Assembly (NCBI RefSeq): GCF_047511655.1
Contig: NC_133392.1
Coordinates: 19,482,001 to 19,546,000, forward strand
Reading direction: 5' to 3'
DNA: 64,000 nt
Source: Castor canadensis
Taxonomy: Eukaryota > Chordata > Mammalia > Rodentia > Castoridae
Shown here: positions 1 through 12,135 of the stretch, piece after piece
Position numbering within the stretch: the stretch's first letter is position 1
How the letters are laid out: each line of letters opens with the position of its first letter
Program-made: the position numbers and the translations under genes
The notes under the pieces: model-generated
Seen by the model: only the letters and a program-made list of their open reading frames with translations
Told to the model about the DNA's origin: nothing
Database searches by the model: none

Positions 1-399
1 GGCAGGAGGGAAAGTAACAGAGGGGGTTAAACTGATAAACTGATCAAAGCAAAGTACATTCACAGCTGGGACGCATTGAGAAACACTTTTGAACATTGAC
101 TTTGAATTAAAAATGAAAGACATGACTGTAAAATAGGTACAATTCTGTGGAGGAGCTACTTGTGGGAGGGTGAGCGGAGGAGATGCAGGTAAGGAAGCAT
201 GGTTGACGGGCTTTGCATACATATATGAAATAGAATGATGAACTCTCTTGCAATTGCCTTAAGTGGGGTGGAGAGGGATTTGCAGGAGGAGATGGTAGGA
301 GCTATCCAGCTAACGTACAGTGTAAGGCTATTAGAAATTGTCACAATGAATCCCCACCATACAATGAATATATGCTAATAAAAATGGGGGGAAAACAGT
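1..399 (+). repeat. LINE-1 3'UTR fragment, 5' side cut by the window edge
   Basis: Purine-rich sequence ends in 'atgaatatatgctaataaaaa', the same kind of tail as the copy at 3459-3852. It contains no credible coding sequence. Confidence 0.5.
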
Positions 400-477
400 T
401 CCTTTGTAGATAGGTAAGGCACAGTCTTGACCCACCCAGTGATTTCAGGCTAAAGAGGGAGGAAAGACTTATGTGGA

Positions 478-590
478 CCAAAAAAAGAAAGAAAAAGAAA
501 AAGCGAAGGGAAAGAAAGGCAGGAGGGAGGGAAGAGGGAAGGAAGGAAGGAAGGAGGGAGGGAGGGAGGGAAGGAGGGAGGGAGGAAAAT
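478..590. repeat. Purine-rich simple repeat (GAAA, then GGAA/GGGA)n
   Basis: An almost pure A/G strand, from an AAAGA-rich stretch into GGAAGGAAGG and GGGAGGGAGG units. Open frames across it are low-complexity artefacts. Confidence 0.9.
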
Positions 591-761
591 CAAGTAACAT
601 GGCAAGATAAGGATCCAGAATACATCCCCTGCACTGAGGTATAATTAAGCAGCCCAGAAAGATCATAAATGGAAAGTGAACATGAAGAAATGTGGGGAGC
701 TGGTGACATCCCAGTTTGCCTTGGAAAGGCAAGAGAAATGAGATTTACAGACATGAGTCAC

Positions 762-975
762 TTTTTTTTTTTTTCACAGTACTTAGATTTAAACTCAGGG
801 CTTCACACTTGCTAGGCAGGTGCTCCACAGCTTGTGCCATTCTGCCAGTTCTGTTTTGTGTTGGGTATTTTCAAGATAGGATCTCTTGATCTATTTGCTG
901 ATTCAAACCACAGTCCTCCTGATCTCTGCCTCCTGAGTAGCTAGGATTACAGGTGTGAGCCACCGGCTCCCAGCT
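762..975 (-). repeat. Dimeric tRNA/B1-type rodent SINE
   Basis: The T-run at 762 is the antisense A-tail. It is followed by an ID-like half (ctcagggcttcacacttgct) and a B1-like half ending gattacaggtgtgagccacc. Direct repeat TGAGTCA at 754-760 and 976-982 flanks it, consistent with a target-site duplication. Confidence 0.85.
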
Positions 976-982
976 TGAGTCA

Positions 983-3443
983 TTCATCTTAATATGGAAC
1001 AGTCTGAAGACCCCAGGACTCAAACTCTTGGTCACAATAAGCCATCATTTTTCACTGGACCTATTTATCACATAGATGATTTATATAGATTATTGGCCTT
1101 TTGGGGTCTTGTTGCCAATTACTTTGCAGGGTTTTGAATGTTAATCTTCTATAGGAATTCAAAAAGAGGCCTAACATGAATACAGACAGCTGGCAGCTAC
1201 AATGAAGGGTGCTCTCAGCTCATCCAGTCTTGCTTTGTCAACTAGATCAAAGAGTAGTCCTAGAAGTTAACCTACAATAATACACACACACATTCCATCA
1301 ACCTCTAACCCATTCCTAGAGGTTTAGGCATTAAATAAATCATCAAAGAGCCATAGCCTCTGTTCAATAGCCAGGATTCGAGCCATGCCTCTGGTGAGGA
1401 CAACTGTGTAGTACTATTTGCAGAGCCAGGAACTAGCTGTGAGGATTACGTTCTGACCACTCCAGAAACATTCGCAGGGTGAGCTGAACCCTAGAACTAG
1501 AGTCCCACACAACAAAATAAAAGAATTCCAGGAGTTGGTAGATGACTGCAAGTTCCTCCTCCCAACTTGTCAAAAAGTTGTACCAACTAACTGATATTCT
1601 AAACTTGTTGGCCCCCATAGGACAGCAGGTAGGTTGTGGATTTCTAACCGTAGGCTTATGGACTTCAGACACATTCAAAGAACTGCTTAAGGCAGTGTCG
1701 ACACACTTAAAATTAGGGAGTTGATCATAGTGCAAGGACCAAGTAGTCATGCCAACTTTGAGAATATTGATGAGGTGACATTAACCTAAAGGTTCCAGTG
1801 AGACAGATCAGAGGGATGCAGCACTTCCTGAGGGTATTTGGCTAGGGGTTCAGCACCACTAAATGTCACTGAAATGCTAGTTCTGTGCTGAGCTTTCATT
1901 GCCTCCTTATTGTAAGCACACAAATATGTATTCACTATTCGGAGTGTGTCATTCATTCCTTGACAGACCCCTTCCCTTATGCCTGGCAGGCTTCAGTGAG
2001 GAACTATCAGCTAACCAGCTCCTTCTTTGGCAGTTGATCAGACTGTCCTCATGGCAGCCCAACTGCCTGGGGCACTTTATGATCACTCTGAGGATACCTC
2101 AACAGCTGCTGGGATCCACAACAGCCATGACTCCCACTTCAGGAGGACTTGCTCTGTCACAACTGTTCTAGACAATACGCACCAGCCTTAGAAGACATCA
2201 CCTGGCTTAGAAGTCAAGGTTCAGTAAACTCTAGATGACCCTGCTCACCCTGCAACTATTCTCACTAAGGCTAGCAGAGAGCACTTCACCTGGTGGCTCA
2301 ACAGAAAGCTTGGCTTGGTGATTATTGATCGTTATGAAAGGTCTGTGATTGTGGGAACTAGCAACCACGTTGTGGTTGGTACAAATTACAGTTCCACATT
2401 TGCATATCATACCCATGTCATGCCCCCTTTCTGGCTATATATATATATATATATATATGGCTATATTTATAGATATATAAAACCAGGCTGTTTGGCCCAC
2501 TTTTCAAGTCAGCCAGAGGACACCCTCCTGTGTTACCCTTAGTGTTGCAATATTAGGTCAAATAAAAGGCTTCTCCAAATGGTCTTTTCTTCCCTACCTT
2601 TGATCTTTAACATGAATAGAGGTGGCTGAGCTTGTGACATGAACAGGAGACAGTGGCAGGAGTGCCAGCAGTGGCAGTGGCCAGAAGCAGAAGCAGTGGT
2701 AGAGTCAGCAGCAGTAGCAGTGAAAGAGCAGCTAAAGAGTTCTAGAGAACAACCAGAAGCAGAAATGGCAGAAAGCAGAGGGCCTGAAGATGACAAAGGA
2801 CACTGGAAGTATAGAGAAAGCGGAAGGCTGTAAAGAGCCAAAGATGAAGGACCGCAGGCCCCTATTGCTGGACAAGTTCCAGGGAACTGCCAAGCCCTAA
2901 GGACCAAGGGTCCTAACACTCAGGGCCCCAGTACTGTGACACGGGTCACTGTTACGCACCATGGAGTCTGATAGCCAAGGCTTAGGAACTGTGACACCAG
3001 CTGGTGCTAAAAGCTGAGTGCTGCACTAGCTACTGAGTGCCAGGCCACTGTGACCAAAGTCCAAAGCAATAAATCTCCAACCTGAGCACCCAGACCCATA
3101 AGATCCTAAAGTCATAAACCTTAGGATCTTGAGCTATAGGCCTCTGAGTCTGTCAGCCCAACCCATAAGCCTTTGGGCCCCAGTGACCAAGATCTACCAA
3201 TACCAGGAGAGCTACTCCTCACCCACTCACAATTTCCATCTGAGTAGAGCAAAAGGACTCCAGTGAGCTGATTGGTAACAACAGAGCTATCTGCATGAAC
3301 TTTCTTGGTTGCAAATGACAGGGAGCCCAACTCAGATCAGCTTAAATTTAAAAAAGGGAATTTATTGATTCATGAATGTTTTTCAAATCTAGATATAGAT
3401 CTCACTTCACACACTGTAGATTAAGGTCTCCATTGATGTCATC
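983..3443. other. Intergenic DNA without a recognised gene
   Basis: Contains a short (TA)n run at about 2436-2458, a TATA-like 'tatataaaacc' near 2475 and 'aaataaaagg' near 2560. That spacing resembles an LTR promoter and polyA block, but too little is conserved to call one. At 2640-2860 there is a CAG/GCAGTGG-rich low-complexity stretch. Reading frames here show no family resemblance. Confidence 0.5.
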
Positions 3444-3458
3444 AAGACTCCAGTTCTT

Positions 3459-3852
3459 GGAAAACGTAAGGTTAAGCAAGACAAGCCAAGCTCAAAAAGC
3501 CAAACATCACATGCTTCACTAATTTGTGGAATCAAGACCTAAAATGATAGTGACAATAATAATAATGGGACACGAATGTAAACAGGGGACTGTCTGGAGT
3601 AGGGATCAGTGGGAGGAGGGAAGAGAAAAGGAAAGGACACTGAGGGGTGAAGAGGATGGAATTATGGTATATATGTGTTTGTAAAGGTAGCATAATGAAA
3701 CCTACCAGTGTTCAAAAAGAGGGGCACTAGGGAATATAAGTGAGAGGGTGAACTTGTTCAAATTACACTGTGTGCATTTATAGAAATATCACAATTAAAC
3801 TCCCTCATACTATCAATGTGTGCTAATTAAAAAGTAAAATAAAATTTTTTTA
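3459..3852 (+). repeat. 5'-truncated LINE-1 3' end with perfect target-site duplication
   Basis: About 394 bp of L1 3'UTR (from 'aacatcacatgcttcac' to an A-rich tail) is inserted between perfect 15-bp copies of AAGACTCCAGTTCTT at 3444-3458 and 3853-3867. This is classic target-primed reverse transcription. Confidence 0.85.
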
Positions 3853-4134
3853 AAGACTCCAGTTCTTTCTCCTATTCAAAGATTTACCATCTTCCATTGT
3901 GGCCACAGGTGATGGGCACAGGATAGCCAGTGAAAAAGAAACCTGCTCTTTCCCAACAATTCCAGTGTTTTGATATATCATTGACTCTCCAATACAGAAA
4001 TTAGACAATGACCTAATCACTGAGGACACACTGGCAGGCTACCCGCCTGGGCTCAGCTTATAAGGCCATCTTAAAGCCCAACCCAAACACGTGGACTGAG
4101 AGTGCTATGAGGGAAGTGTCTGTGTTAGTCAGAC

Positions 4135-4592
4135 TTTTCATCACTGAGACAAATAAGTGACAGAAACAATTGAAAGGAGGAAAGATTTATTTTGGCTTTA
4201 GAGATTTCAGTTCATGGTTGGATGGCTCCTTGCTTTTAGGCCCCTGGCAAGGGAGGAATATCATACCAGAGAGGACACAGTGTATCTGAGTCGTTCATCT
4301 CATGGCAGCCAGGAAGCTGAGAAGTAACAGGAAGGGACAAAGACCAAGATATGCTCTGCAAATGCATGCCTCCACCCTCCAACTAGGCCCCACCTTCCAT
4401 AGTTCCACCAGTCCCCAATATCTATTCAATTTTTAATCCATCATCAGATTCAACCATTGATTAAGTCAGAATCCTCATGATTTAATTATCTTGGAAATGC
4501 CCTCACAAACACTCCCAGAGGTGTCCTTCACTAATTTCCCAGGCATCTCTCAACCCAAACAAGTTGACTGTTAAGAGTAACCATCACAGTGT
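4135..4592 (+). repeat. Interspersed repeat of the 'ggtttattttggct' type, family unsure
   Basis: The sequence from 'tgttagtcagactttt' to 'gtaaccatcaca', with 'aggaaagatttattttggct', 'catggcagccaggaagc' and 'ccaccttccatagttccacc', resembles a dispersed rodent family of medium length (RMER1-like). Assignment is from memory of style only. Confidence 0.45.
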
Positions 4593-6149
4593 CTAAACAC
4601 AGATGGGAGAGGGGCTATGGCAGAAGCAAAAACCAAGGGTGGGGAAGCAACCACAGAGTTCAATTTTCACACAATGGCCCCGCCATGCATATGACCTTGG
4701 GGAGCTACAGACAAAAACCAACCATCTCACTACCTCATCCCTGTTCTCTCTGCCTCAGTGCAGGGAGATTTCTTGAAGTACTTCAGAAAAGCTGGAGATG
4801 AAGAAAGTACAACAGTGTCCCACCCCAGGAAGAGTTTGAAATTGCAAGCTAGCAAAGAGCATCACATGTCTGCTGCCTCCCTCCATATGACTCCTGTGGT
4901 CCTTTCCCAGACATGGGAACTGCCCAGGCCTCATCTGCAAAGCAGAGACCAGCAAAATGAGTCATCCCTGCCCTTCAACAAGAGGGCTCAGGGAAGGGTC
5001 AGCAGAGGTAAGTACAAGACCTGTACCATTCTTGCTAGGACAGAAAATGTGGCATAGCATCACCTAACACATATCATCATATGACCAAGAGGTGCCAAGA
5101 CCCAGAAGATCCAGGGACAAAACAACTAAAACATGAATGAGCAAGTGACCACATAGGCCACCACAAACAACTGAGAGTGCCCAATGACAGTTTGAAGCAA
5201 ATGAGAGGTGCTGAGTGGTTCAGAATGATGCTACAAACAGTCAGCACACAGCAGAGCTGTCTACAGATAAGCAAGAGAGGTGTCGAAGACTCAGGCCACA
5301 TAACAGAGAGCCCAAAAGTGACCATTAACATGTGCCCAGAGTGGTCCTGACTTTGATACTCTCATTAGCAAGATGCACTCAGAAAGTGTGGCCAGGACTA
5401 CGACTGTGAAGCCCTGAGCCATATGACCTGGGTCCTGCTGACCCTTTCTGTCCTTCCTACCGAATCACGGCCAGCTTTCCTGAGTTAAGACCACCTTTTG
5501 TCTATGGCCTAAAAGCATTGCACTGATGTGGGGTGGCGGGGAGGGTGTGTGTTTGTGTGTGTTCATAGGTCCCACATTCATGAATGCAACCAACTTTGGA
5601 TCCAAAATGTTCAGAAAAAAATACTACATCCATGCTGAACATGTACAGATTTATACTAGGTATTATAAGAAACCTAGAGATGATTTAAAGTAAATGGAAG
5701 GATTGTGTAGTTATGCAAATACTATACCACTTGATACAGGGACTTGAGAACCCTCAGAACTTGGTATCCACGGGTAGGGGGGAGGCTTTGTAACCACTCC
5801 CTAAAGATACTGAAAGATAACTTTACACCCACCCCAATATATATTATATGTGCATGCTGTATGTGCATGTGGTATATCCCATACACACAAACACATGCGC
5901 ACTCACACACCTGCTTCTCTATATTCAAGGTCCTGCACAAAGCTGTTCTCTCAGAGGACTCCTCCATAACCTTCCAGCCTGTGCTCATCTCAGGCCCCTC
6001 TGGGCCTCATCGCCTGTAGGTCTGTTCTCACGCACCTCTGTACACTCAGTATTTATTCTTCAACTATTTCAAGCACAAAAGCACTTCAGAATCACAGCTC
6101 TTAGAAGTCAAAAGACCTGCAAATCAATTGAGCTCAATTGTGTCTGGGA
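4593..6149. other. Intergenic DNA, no recognised gene
   Basis: Unique-looking sequence with short GT and CA runs near 5545-5570 and 5870-5910. Open frames are short and unlike any family known to me. Confidence 0.5.
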
Positions 6150-6288
6150 TTTTTGTTTGTTTGTTTGTTTGTGTCTGTGTTTTGAATCAGGGTCTTGCTA
6201 TGTAGCCCAGGCTAATCTGGGCCTCTCAATCCTCCCACCTCAACCTCCTGAGTCTTGGGATTGAAGGCATATGCCATCACTCCAGGCT
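6150..6288 (-). repeat. B1/Alu-like SINE
   Basis: The antisense 7SL-derived signature 'gggtcttgctatgtagccca' and 'cctcctgagtcttgggatt' follows a (GTTT)n run that corresponds to the tail. Confidence 0.8.
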
Positions 6289-6477
6289 TATTTAGTTCTT
6301 TCACCAAATCAAGCTCTGATGAACAGCTCCAGGAGTGCGGCCTGCATGCCCCACTAGAAAGACAGTCCGTCCACCAGGTTAGTGCTCCCTGCTCTTAAGG
6401 ACATTCTGTTTCCTGCACACATTAGCCTCTGTGGAGAGAGCAATTCCTCCTGACTTAAGGCATGGGACACAATCATG

Positions 6478-6491
6478 TAGTGTGTGTGTGT

Positions 6492-6534
<43 letters not shown>
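6478..6534. repeat. (TG)n microsatellite
   Basis: About 28 TG units with a single TC interruption. Confidence 0.95.
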
Positions 6535-6539
<5 letters not shown>

Positions 6540-7359
6540 CTTCCTCTGTCACTCTTGTCACCATATACTTAACTCTCTAAGTGTTCACGTGGTTCTCAAA
6601 GGGCCCATCTACTGACTTGGCATTTCCTTGCACTAAGCATCATACCCTATTGTTCTGGCAAATGTTTATTGCATGCCTTCTCCAGGTTTTATGTATCTGA
6701 GGCTAAGCAGGAAACAAAGTTCCACCCCTAAAGGAAATTACACTCTCAGGGCTATAATCTGATAAGTACATGGATGTGACATGACAAATGTCATTGTGGG
6801 GAAAGTCACAGACGTGACTGAAAAAGAAGTAAAGCACAAAGGGAGCCTGAGTGACCTTGAGCAAGTCACACGGGTCCACTTGTAAAGTCAGAATGATAAT
6901 ATACACCATCACCGAGACTGAGGCAGCCCGCAGGAGAGATGGGGTATGAGCAGGGCTTATACCATGTTCTAATGGATATATGCCATTAGAACAGGCCCAG
7001 TCCGTAGGAGAGGCTATTTGGATTTTTTCAATGTTTTGCTGATATAAACAGCATTATGAGTATCTTTGAGCATGTCTCTCTCTTTTTTTTTCTTTTAATG
7101 TTATTTTTTAGTATTTTTTCAAAAGCATGACAGAAGATAAAGGATGTAAGTAATATTATAGCTTTTCTTCCCTATTGCAGATTTCTCCCAGGAGTTATCA
7201 CATCGGCTATCCATGCACACATGTTTCCAGGGGTGATATTCAAAATATTGACAACCAATAAAGCACAGGCATGCAGCAATCAAAACAGACACCAGTTCTG
7301 CCACCACCTTTCTGGCATTGGATTTCATGATTTCTTTTTTTTCACTGTGACTTTATGAC

Positions 7360-7590
7360 TTTTTTCTTTTCTTTTTATTAATTTGATGGGACTGGGGTTT
7401 GAACTCATGACTTCATGCTTACAAAGCAGACACTCTCTTGCTCGAGCCACACCTCCAGTACATTTTGCTCTGGTTATTTTGGAGATTGAGTCTCACAAAC
7501 TATTTGCCTGGGTTGGCCTCAAACCATGATCCTCCCAATCTCAGCTTCCCAAGTAGCTAGAATTACAGATGTGAGCCACCAGAATCAGGA
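7360..7590 (-). repeat. Dimeric rodent SINE
   Basis: Antisense tail (T-rich), 'gggactggggtttgaactca', 'gcctgggttggcctcaaacc' and 'tacagatgtgagccacca' occur in the same order as the copy at 762-975. Confidence 0.85.
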
Positions 7591-8189
7591 GACTTCTTTC
7601 TTTCTTTTCCAGGATTTGATACCTCACAACTGTGTTCAGGCTCATTTCTTCCATTGCTAGAAACTTGTTCAATTAACTAGATGAAAATACATTCATTTTC
7701 TCATGTGTCAGCCATCAGCATGGATATCAAATTCCCCTCATTATAAGTAGTCAATCTCAAATGTCTAGGATAGAAAATTTTTCTGAATTACTCTTTCTAC
7801 CTAATGTCTTTTCCCATTGTGTAGATTTCCATTTTCATTTGCAAATATCTTTTCTTAATTTTTATAAATTTTTCATGTCCATCTCAAGCCATTAAAGCTT
7901 TCATTTCTTCAATAGACAAAACACATCTCCCCTCCAGACTAGAAACACCAAAGTGTTTCCTCCTTGTTTTATGAAGTTTTTCACTTTTTGAATGATCATT
8001 TCAGAAAAAATGTTAAAATTTTACAACATTTTGAAGGAAAAAATCCCCTACCAACTTTCCACCTAGAGATAACCATTAAGAGTTTGATTTGTCCGGTGTG
8101 TTTTGGTTTTTGTTGTTGTTGTTTAATCTGTATGATAGCATATACTACTGGTAATAAACCCTCTCCCTCTCTCTCTCTCTCTCTCCCCA

Positions 8190-8284
8190 CCTCTGTCTTT
8201 ATTTTTCAGGTCCTGGGGACTGAACCCAGGGCTTTACAATTTGCTAGTCAAGTTCTTTAACACGGAGCTATGTTCCAGTCCCCC
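8190..8284 (-). repeat. ID-like SINE next to a (CT)n run
   Basis: Antisense 'tcctggggactgaacccagg' with 'ttgctagtcaagttcttt' is an ID/tRNA-derived monomer. A (CT)n microsatellite lies at 8161-8184. Confidence 0.7.
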
Positions 8285-8614
8285 ATCTTTTTCTCTTAAA
8301 AAATATTAAGAGAAGTGTTCTAGAAATATGCTACATCATGAGCAAGTTTCCATATAGATTTGTTTTCTCCTTACATATGCAAAATATTCCACTGCACGCA
8401 TGAGGCAGAGTCAATGCCCTGTTTTTGGTGAGGACTGCTGATTCCCACCATTATCTATGTCATGCACACACAGTGAGTTACCACAATAAATTTATTTATC
8501 TTCTTCATCACAACACTGAGAGCAGGCACAGGTCTTTTCAACTTTGTATTCTCAGCAGTTAACATGGAAACAAATTCATAGAAAGTACTAAATAAACAAA
8601 TAAATCAATAAATA

Positions 8615-8745
8615 AAAACAGTTATTGAACAACTGCTCTGCACCAGACAGCGTTCCAAGCACTTCACCTTCACTGATGTCTTTTTCTCACACACACATTT
8701 TCCAGATGAGTAAACCAACCAACAAATAGAGCAATTAGAAACTTC
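8615..8745 (+). repeat. MIR element
   Basis: Degenerate 'ttattgaacaactgctctgc' and 'tccagatgagtaaacc' match the MIR core order. Confidence 0.5.
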
Positions 8746-9034
8746 ATTACAATTAGTTCCCTTTGCTTTCTCTCATTTTTTCTGACCTCTCAGAATTTAC
8801 ATTAGGAGAAGGACAGGCTGGGCTGGGAGCCTGAGGCAGACCTGAAGTAGAATAGGCAACTAAAGGTTTCGGTCCACAAAGCCTGGATGGAGACAGTGGG
8901 GGGCGAGCATTGGTGACTGGATGGGAGCCAGTTGTTCAGAGACCTCCCGGAGGAAGCCTGGGTGGTCCCGCCTGGCCCCAGGGCCTGCAGCTCACAGGGT
9001 GGAAGGCTTTCTCTGAGTCACAGTGAGTTACTGC

Positions 9035-9215
9035 TGCAAAGCCCTTGCCTCACTTAACTCACAACAGTCCCATAAGGTAGATAATGGTTTACTCAACTTT
9101 CAGATGAGGCCATTGATTTGGTGGAAAGGGAAAGAATTTGTCCAAGATCACAAAGACTGCCAAGGATGGAGCCAGGGTGTACATTCCAAAATCCAAACGC
9201 CTCTTTCCGGGTTCT
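9035..9215 (+). repeat. MIR element
   Basis: 'cacttaactcacaacagtcc', 'cataaggtagataatgg', 'cagatgaggccattg' and 'gtccaagatcacaaag' appear in MIR order; ancient mammalian SINE. Confidence 0.75.
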
Positions 9216-9479
9216 AGAGAGCTTGGGAGAACACAAAGGTTAGAGTTGGCTTAAAAGGGATAAATCTTTCTGAGAAATAATAAGAAAGTCCTGGTTTCCC
9301 AAGAGGTCAGATTTTGCGGGCTATATGCATCCTAACATAGCTCTAACTATGCTATCTACTTCCTCCAAAGCTCTCAAGAGGGCATTCCCACAGAATGCCA
9401 GGCTCTGGACACTATGGAACCTTCCCAGGGTAGCAGTAGAGAAGACCTCAAACATCTTTTGCAAGTGAAGTGCAAAAGG

Positions 9480-9760
9480 ACCCAGTGTGCACGAGCGGAC
9501 CACCATGCTATGTAGCACATGCTATGTATTACTGTGGAGAGCAAAAGCCAGAGTAATGAGCTGTGTGTGATAGCCACTAGCTCACCTGCACAAGCTGTCT
9601 ATCAGACTGTGTAAGCTTTACTCCTCACCTCCTTGCGGAACCTGTCTAGGAACCCTTGCCCTCATGCTTGAGCATAACCCCAATAAAGCCTCATGTCGAT
9701 GGGATTTCTTGCCTCTGTGATGTCTGTCTTGAATTGAGTGAAAGAACCCTGGACTGATTG
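9480..9760 (+). repeat. Possible solo LTR remnant (endogenous retrovirus class unclear)
   Basis: 'ccccaataaagcctcatg' followed by 'tttcttgcctctgtgatg' is the R/U5-like layout of many rodent retroviral LTRs. No internal retroviral coding sequence adjoins it. Borders are approximate and it looks like an old, broken remnant. Confidence 0.4.
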
Positions 9761-11590
9761 GCAACTTTTCCAAGAGCAAAGCATTCACATTTCTTATGTT
9801 TTCCTTTTCGTTTATGTCTGCAACTTCTAACAAAAGCTCCCTGCCTAATGGACACAGAAGAATTAGCATAGACTCCAATCCCTGATCTCAAACCATTTGA
9901 GCAAGAAGAAAGAGCAGTAAAAAGACCCTTCCTAGGACCTTAAAGAATGGAAGGGCTGAGACCAGTCTGTGAGCAGTGCCTCTTGACAGCAGCATGAGAC
10001 CCCTCCCCCATGCACTCTCACTTGACATTTGCACCTCTGGGGACAAGGAGAGAAGGGATAGGGAGATTAAAGTCCCCTGTAGAACTTGTGCCAAATCCCA
10101 GATCTTTCCACCATGAAAATAAAGAAGTGTCATGGCATAGCTTGGCTTTAAAGTTCTGTATGATTTTGCAAGGCAGCAGAGAACAAGTGTATGTAGCATC
10201 CCACATGCAAGGCAACAACACAGTTTTGGAGACAAAACAAGGGAGTTATGTTCAGAAGACAGTAAAACCAGCCTGGGGCAAGAGATTAGCAAGGATCACT
10301 AACCTGTGTCAGGAGGCCCCAGATTCAGGTCTGCTATACCAAAAACCATCATGGACATCCTGGTCTTACAGTTCATCTCCTCTACTGAAGAACAAGGTCT
10401 TTCACTAGGCTGGAAAGAAACAAAGCTAAGGGCCCAAGGGGTCAAACACCTGTCACAAATCACCCTAAAACACTGGCTTTCAGAGTAAGATGCTGGCACA
10501 CCCAAAACAGGCCAGCCCAGCACACTCAACCCAAAACAGCATCCTGAGCAAAAAGATATCCCAGCTCCAAAATGGAGAGGAAAAATGTCAGCAGTACCAA
10601 GCCTACAGATGTCAAGCACAGACTGAGCAATGCACTGAAGCTCCTGCAACTTCTTGTCCAAGATACACCTGGGGAAACTAAGGCTCAGTCATCTGTTCAG
10701 TTAAAATCCAACATAAGTGGTGGAATCAAGATTTTAATTCAGGCCTTTCTGATTCCAAGCTTAGCTTTAAAGGCCCGTCATTGCCTCCAAGACCTGGGCC
10801 CTTCTCTGGGAATTCCTGGAAGAGATCGCGCCATCCCACGCAAGCAAGTGTTAGAAGAGAAAGGATTAGGTTTCAAGCAAAGAAGCAAGTATGGAGAGTT
10901 ATAGGAAAAGGCTTGGCCCAGAGCAGGGAACTTGCCACTGGATGTACCTTGCCACAGGCAAAGCGGGGTCAAGTCACAGGTCCTTGGAAACAAACAACTG
11001 TTCTTGTCAAGTGACCTGGACAAGCCTGGCATAGGAATCAGTAGGGAAAGACCCAGATGTGAGGCTAATCAGATCTTCTGATCCCAACCAGAATCACAGG
11101 GTTCTAAGATCCTGCAAATGCTCCTTCTCTTTGCCCGCCCACAATGCTCTGGGGGCTCAGTGTGGCATGATATGCTCCAGGCTCGCCTCTGTCAAGTAGA
11201 TAAGACAGCCAAAGTCGAGAAATGGGAAGGGAGGGAGACCAGGTCCCATGGCCAATCAGGTCTACTACCACTAGGGTTACCTGGTAAAAATCCAAGGGGA
11301 TGTTTGCGTCTAGCCACGAATAGGAAGCTTTGAGCTCAGGAACCACCCTTTGAATATGGCTGCTCACAGAGGGCGGGGTGGTGATTTACAGTATTTTGTA
11401 AGCAGGGACAACTCTGAAATCCCAATATCTGAGACTGGCACTACCATTGAGTAACCTGGTGAGGACAAGGGGACCTTGGCTTCCCTGAGTATCATGCCAG
11501 CCCACTAGTTGAGCCAGTAGCCTGGGTGGACTGAATCTAGCCTGGATGGACTGCTGCCACCACACTCGACCCCATCAGTCTCCACCCAGC
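9761..11590. other. Intergenic DNA with one weak MIR
   Basis: A probable MIR (plus strand) lies at about 10655-10765 ('ggggaaactaaggctcag'). The rest looks unique. Several open frames over 100 codons overlap on both strands, which indicates chance rather than coding. Confidence 0.45.
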
Positions 11591-11594
11591 AGCT

Positions 11595-12135
11595 ACAATG
11601 ATCCCTCCAAACAAAAAAGCACCATCATTTCCCTCCCCCATCTAAACATCTCACAGTAGCTCCCTGTTGCCCTCAAGATAAAATCCTTCACATGCAGCTG
11701 CATGACCTGGCCTGTCCCACTCCCCAGCCAACCATTGTCACACCACACCATCCTACCAGAGAAGACTTCATTTCATTGCTTGAACATATGGCTCTCCCTC
11801 TCCTACTCCCCCATCCCACCCCTGTCCCTTTGCTTAACCTATTCCTACCCACTCCTTGGCTCTCATCTACTTGTACACTTTCTCTAGGCACCCTACAGGA
11901 AACTTAGCCCAGTTCAGGTTTACAACCCCTCCTCTCAAGGCAACCCTTCTCACTCACCTTACCACTCCTGTCACTGGGCTTACCACTCCCTCGTACCCAT
12001 TCAATATCTGTCTCCTTCAAAAAAGAAGCAGCTCTGATGTCTTCATTGACTGCTTTATCCCAACTCCTAGCACAAACAGAGTGATCGTGGTCTTCGTTTA
12101 GGCACAGCTCTGTAAGACAGCTATTGAATAAACAA
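11595..12135 (+). repeat. LINE-2 3' end
   Basis: 'tccctgttgccctcaagata' with 'aaaatccttcacatg', a pyrimidine-rich middle and a 3' 'ctattgaataaacaaa' match the L2 3' terminal segment. Ancient and untranslated. Confidence 0.7.

Noticed and set aside
2300-2620. LTR-like promoter and polyA layout
   Set aside because: Only a TATA-like run next to a TA microsatellite and one AATAAA; too little to name an element or its ends.
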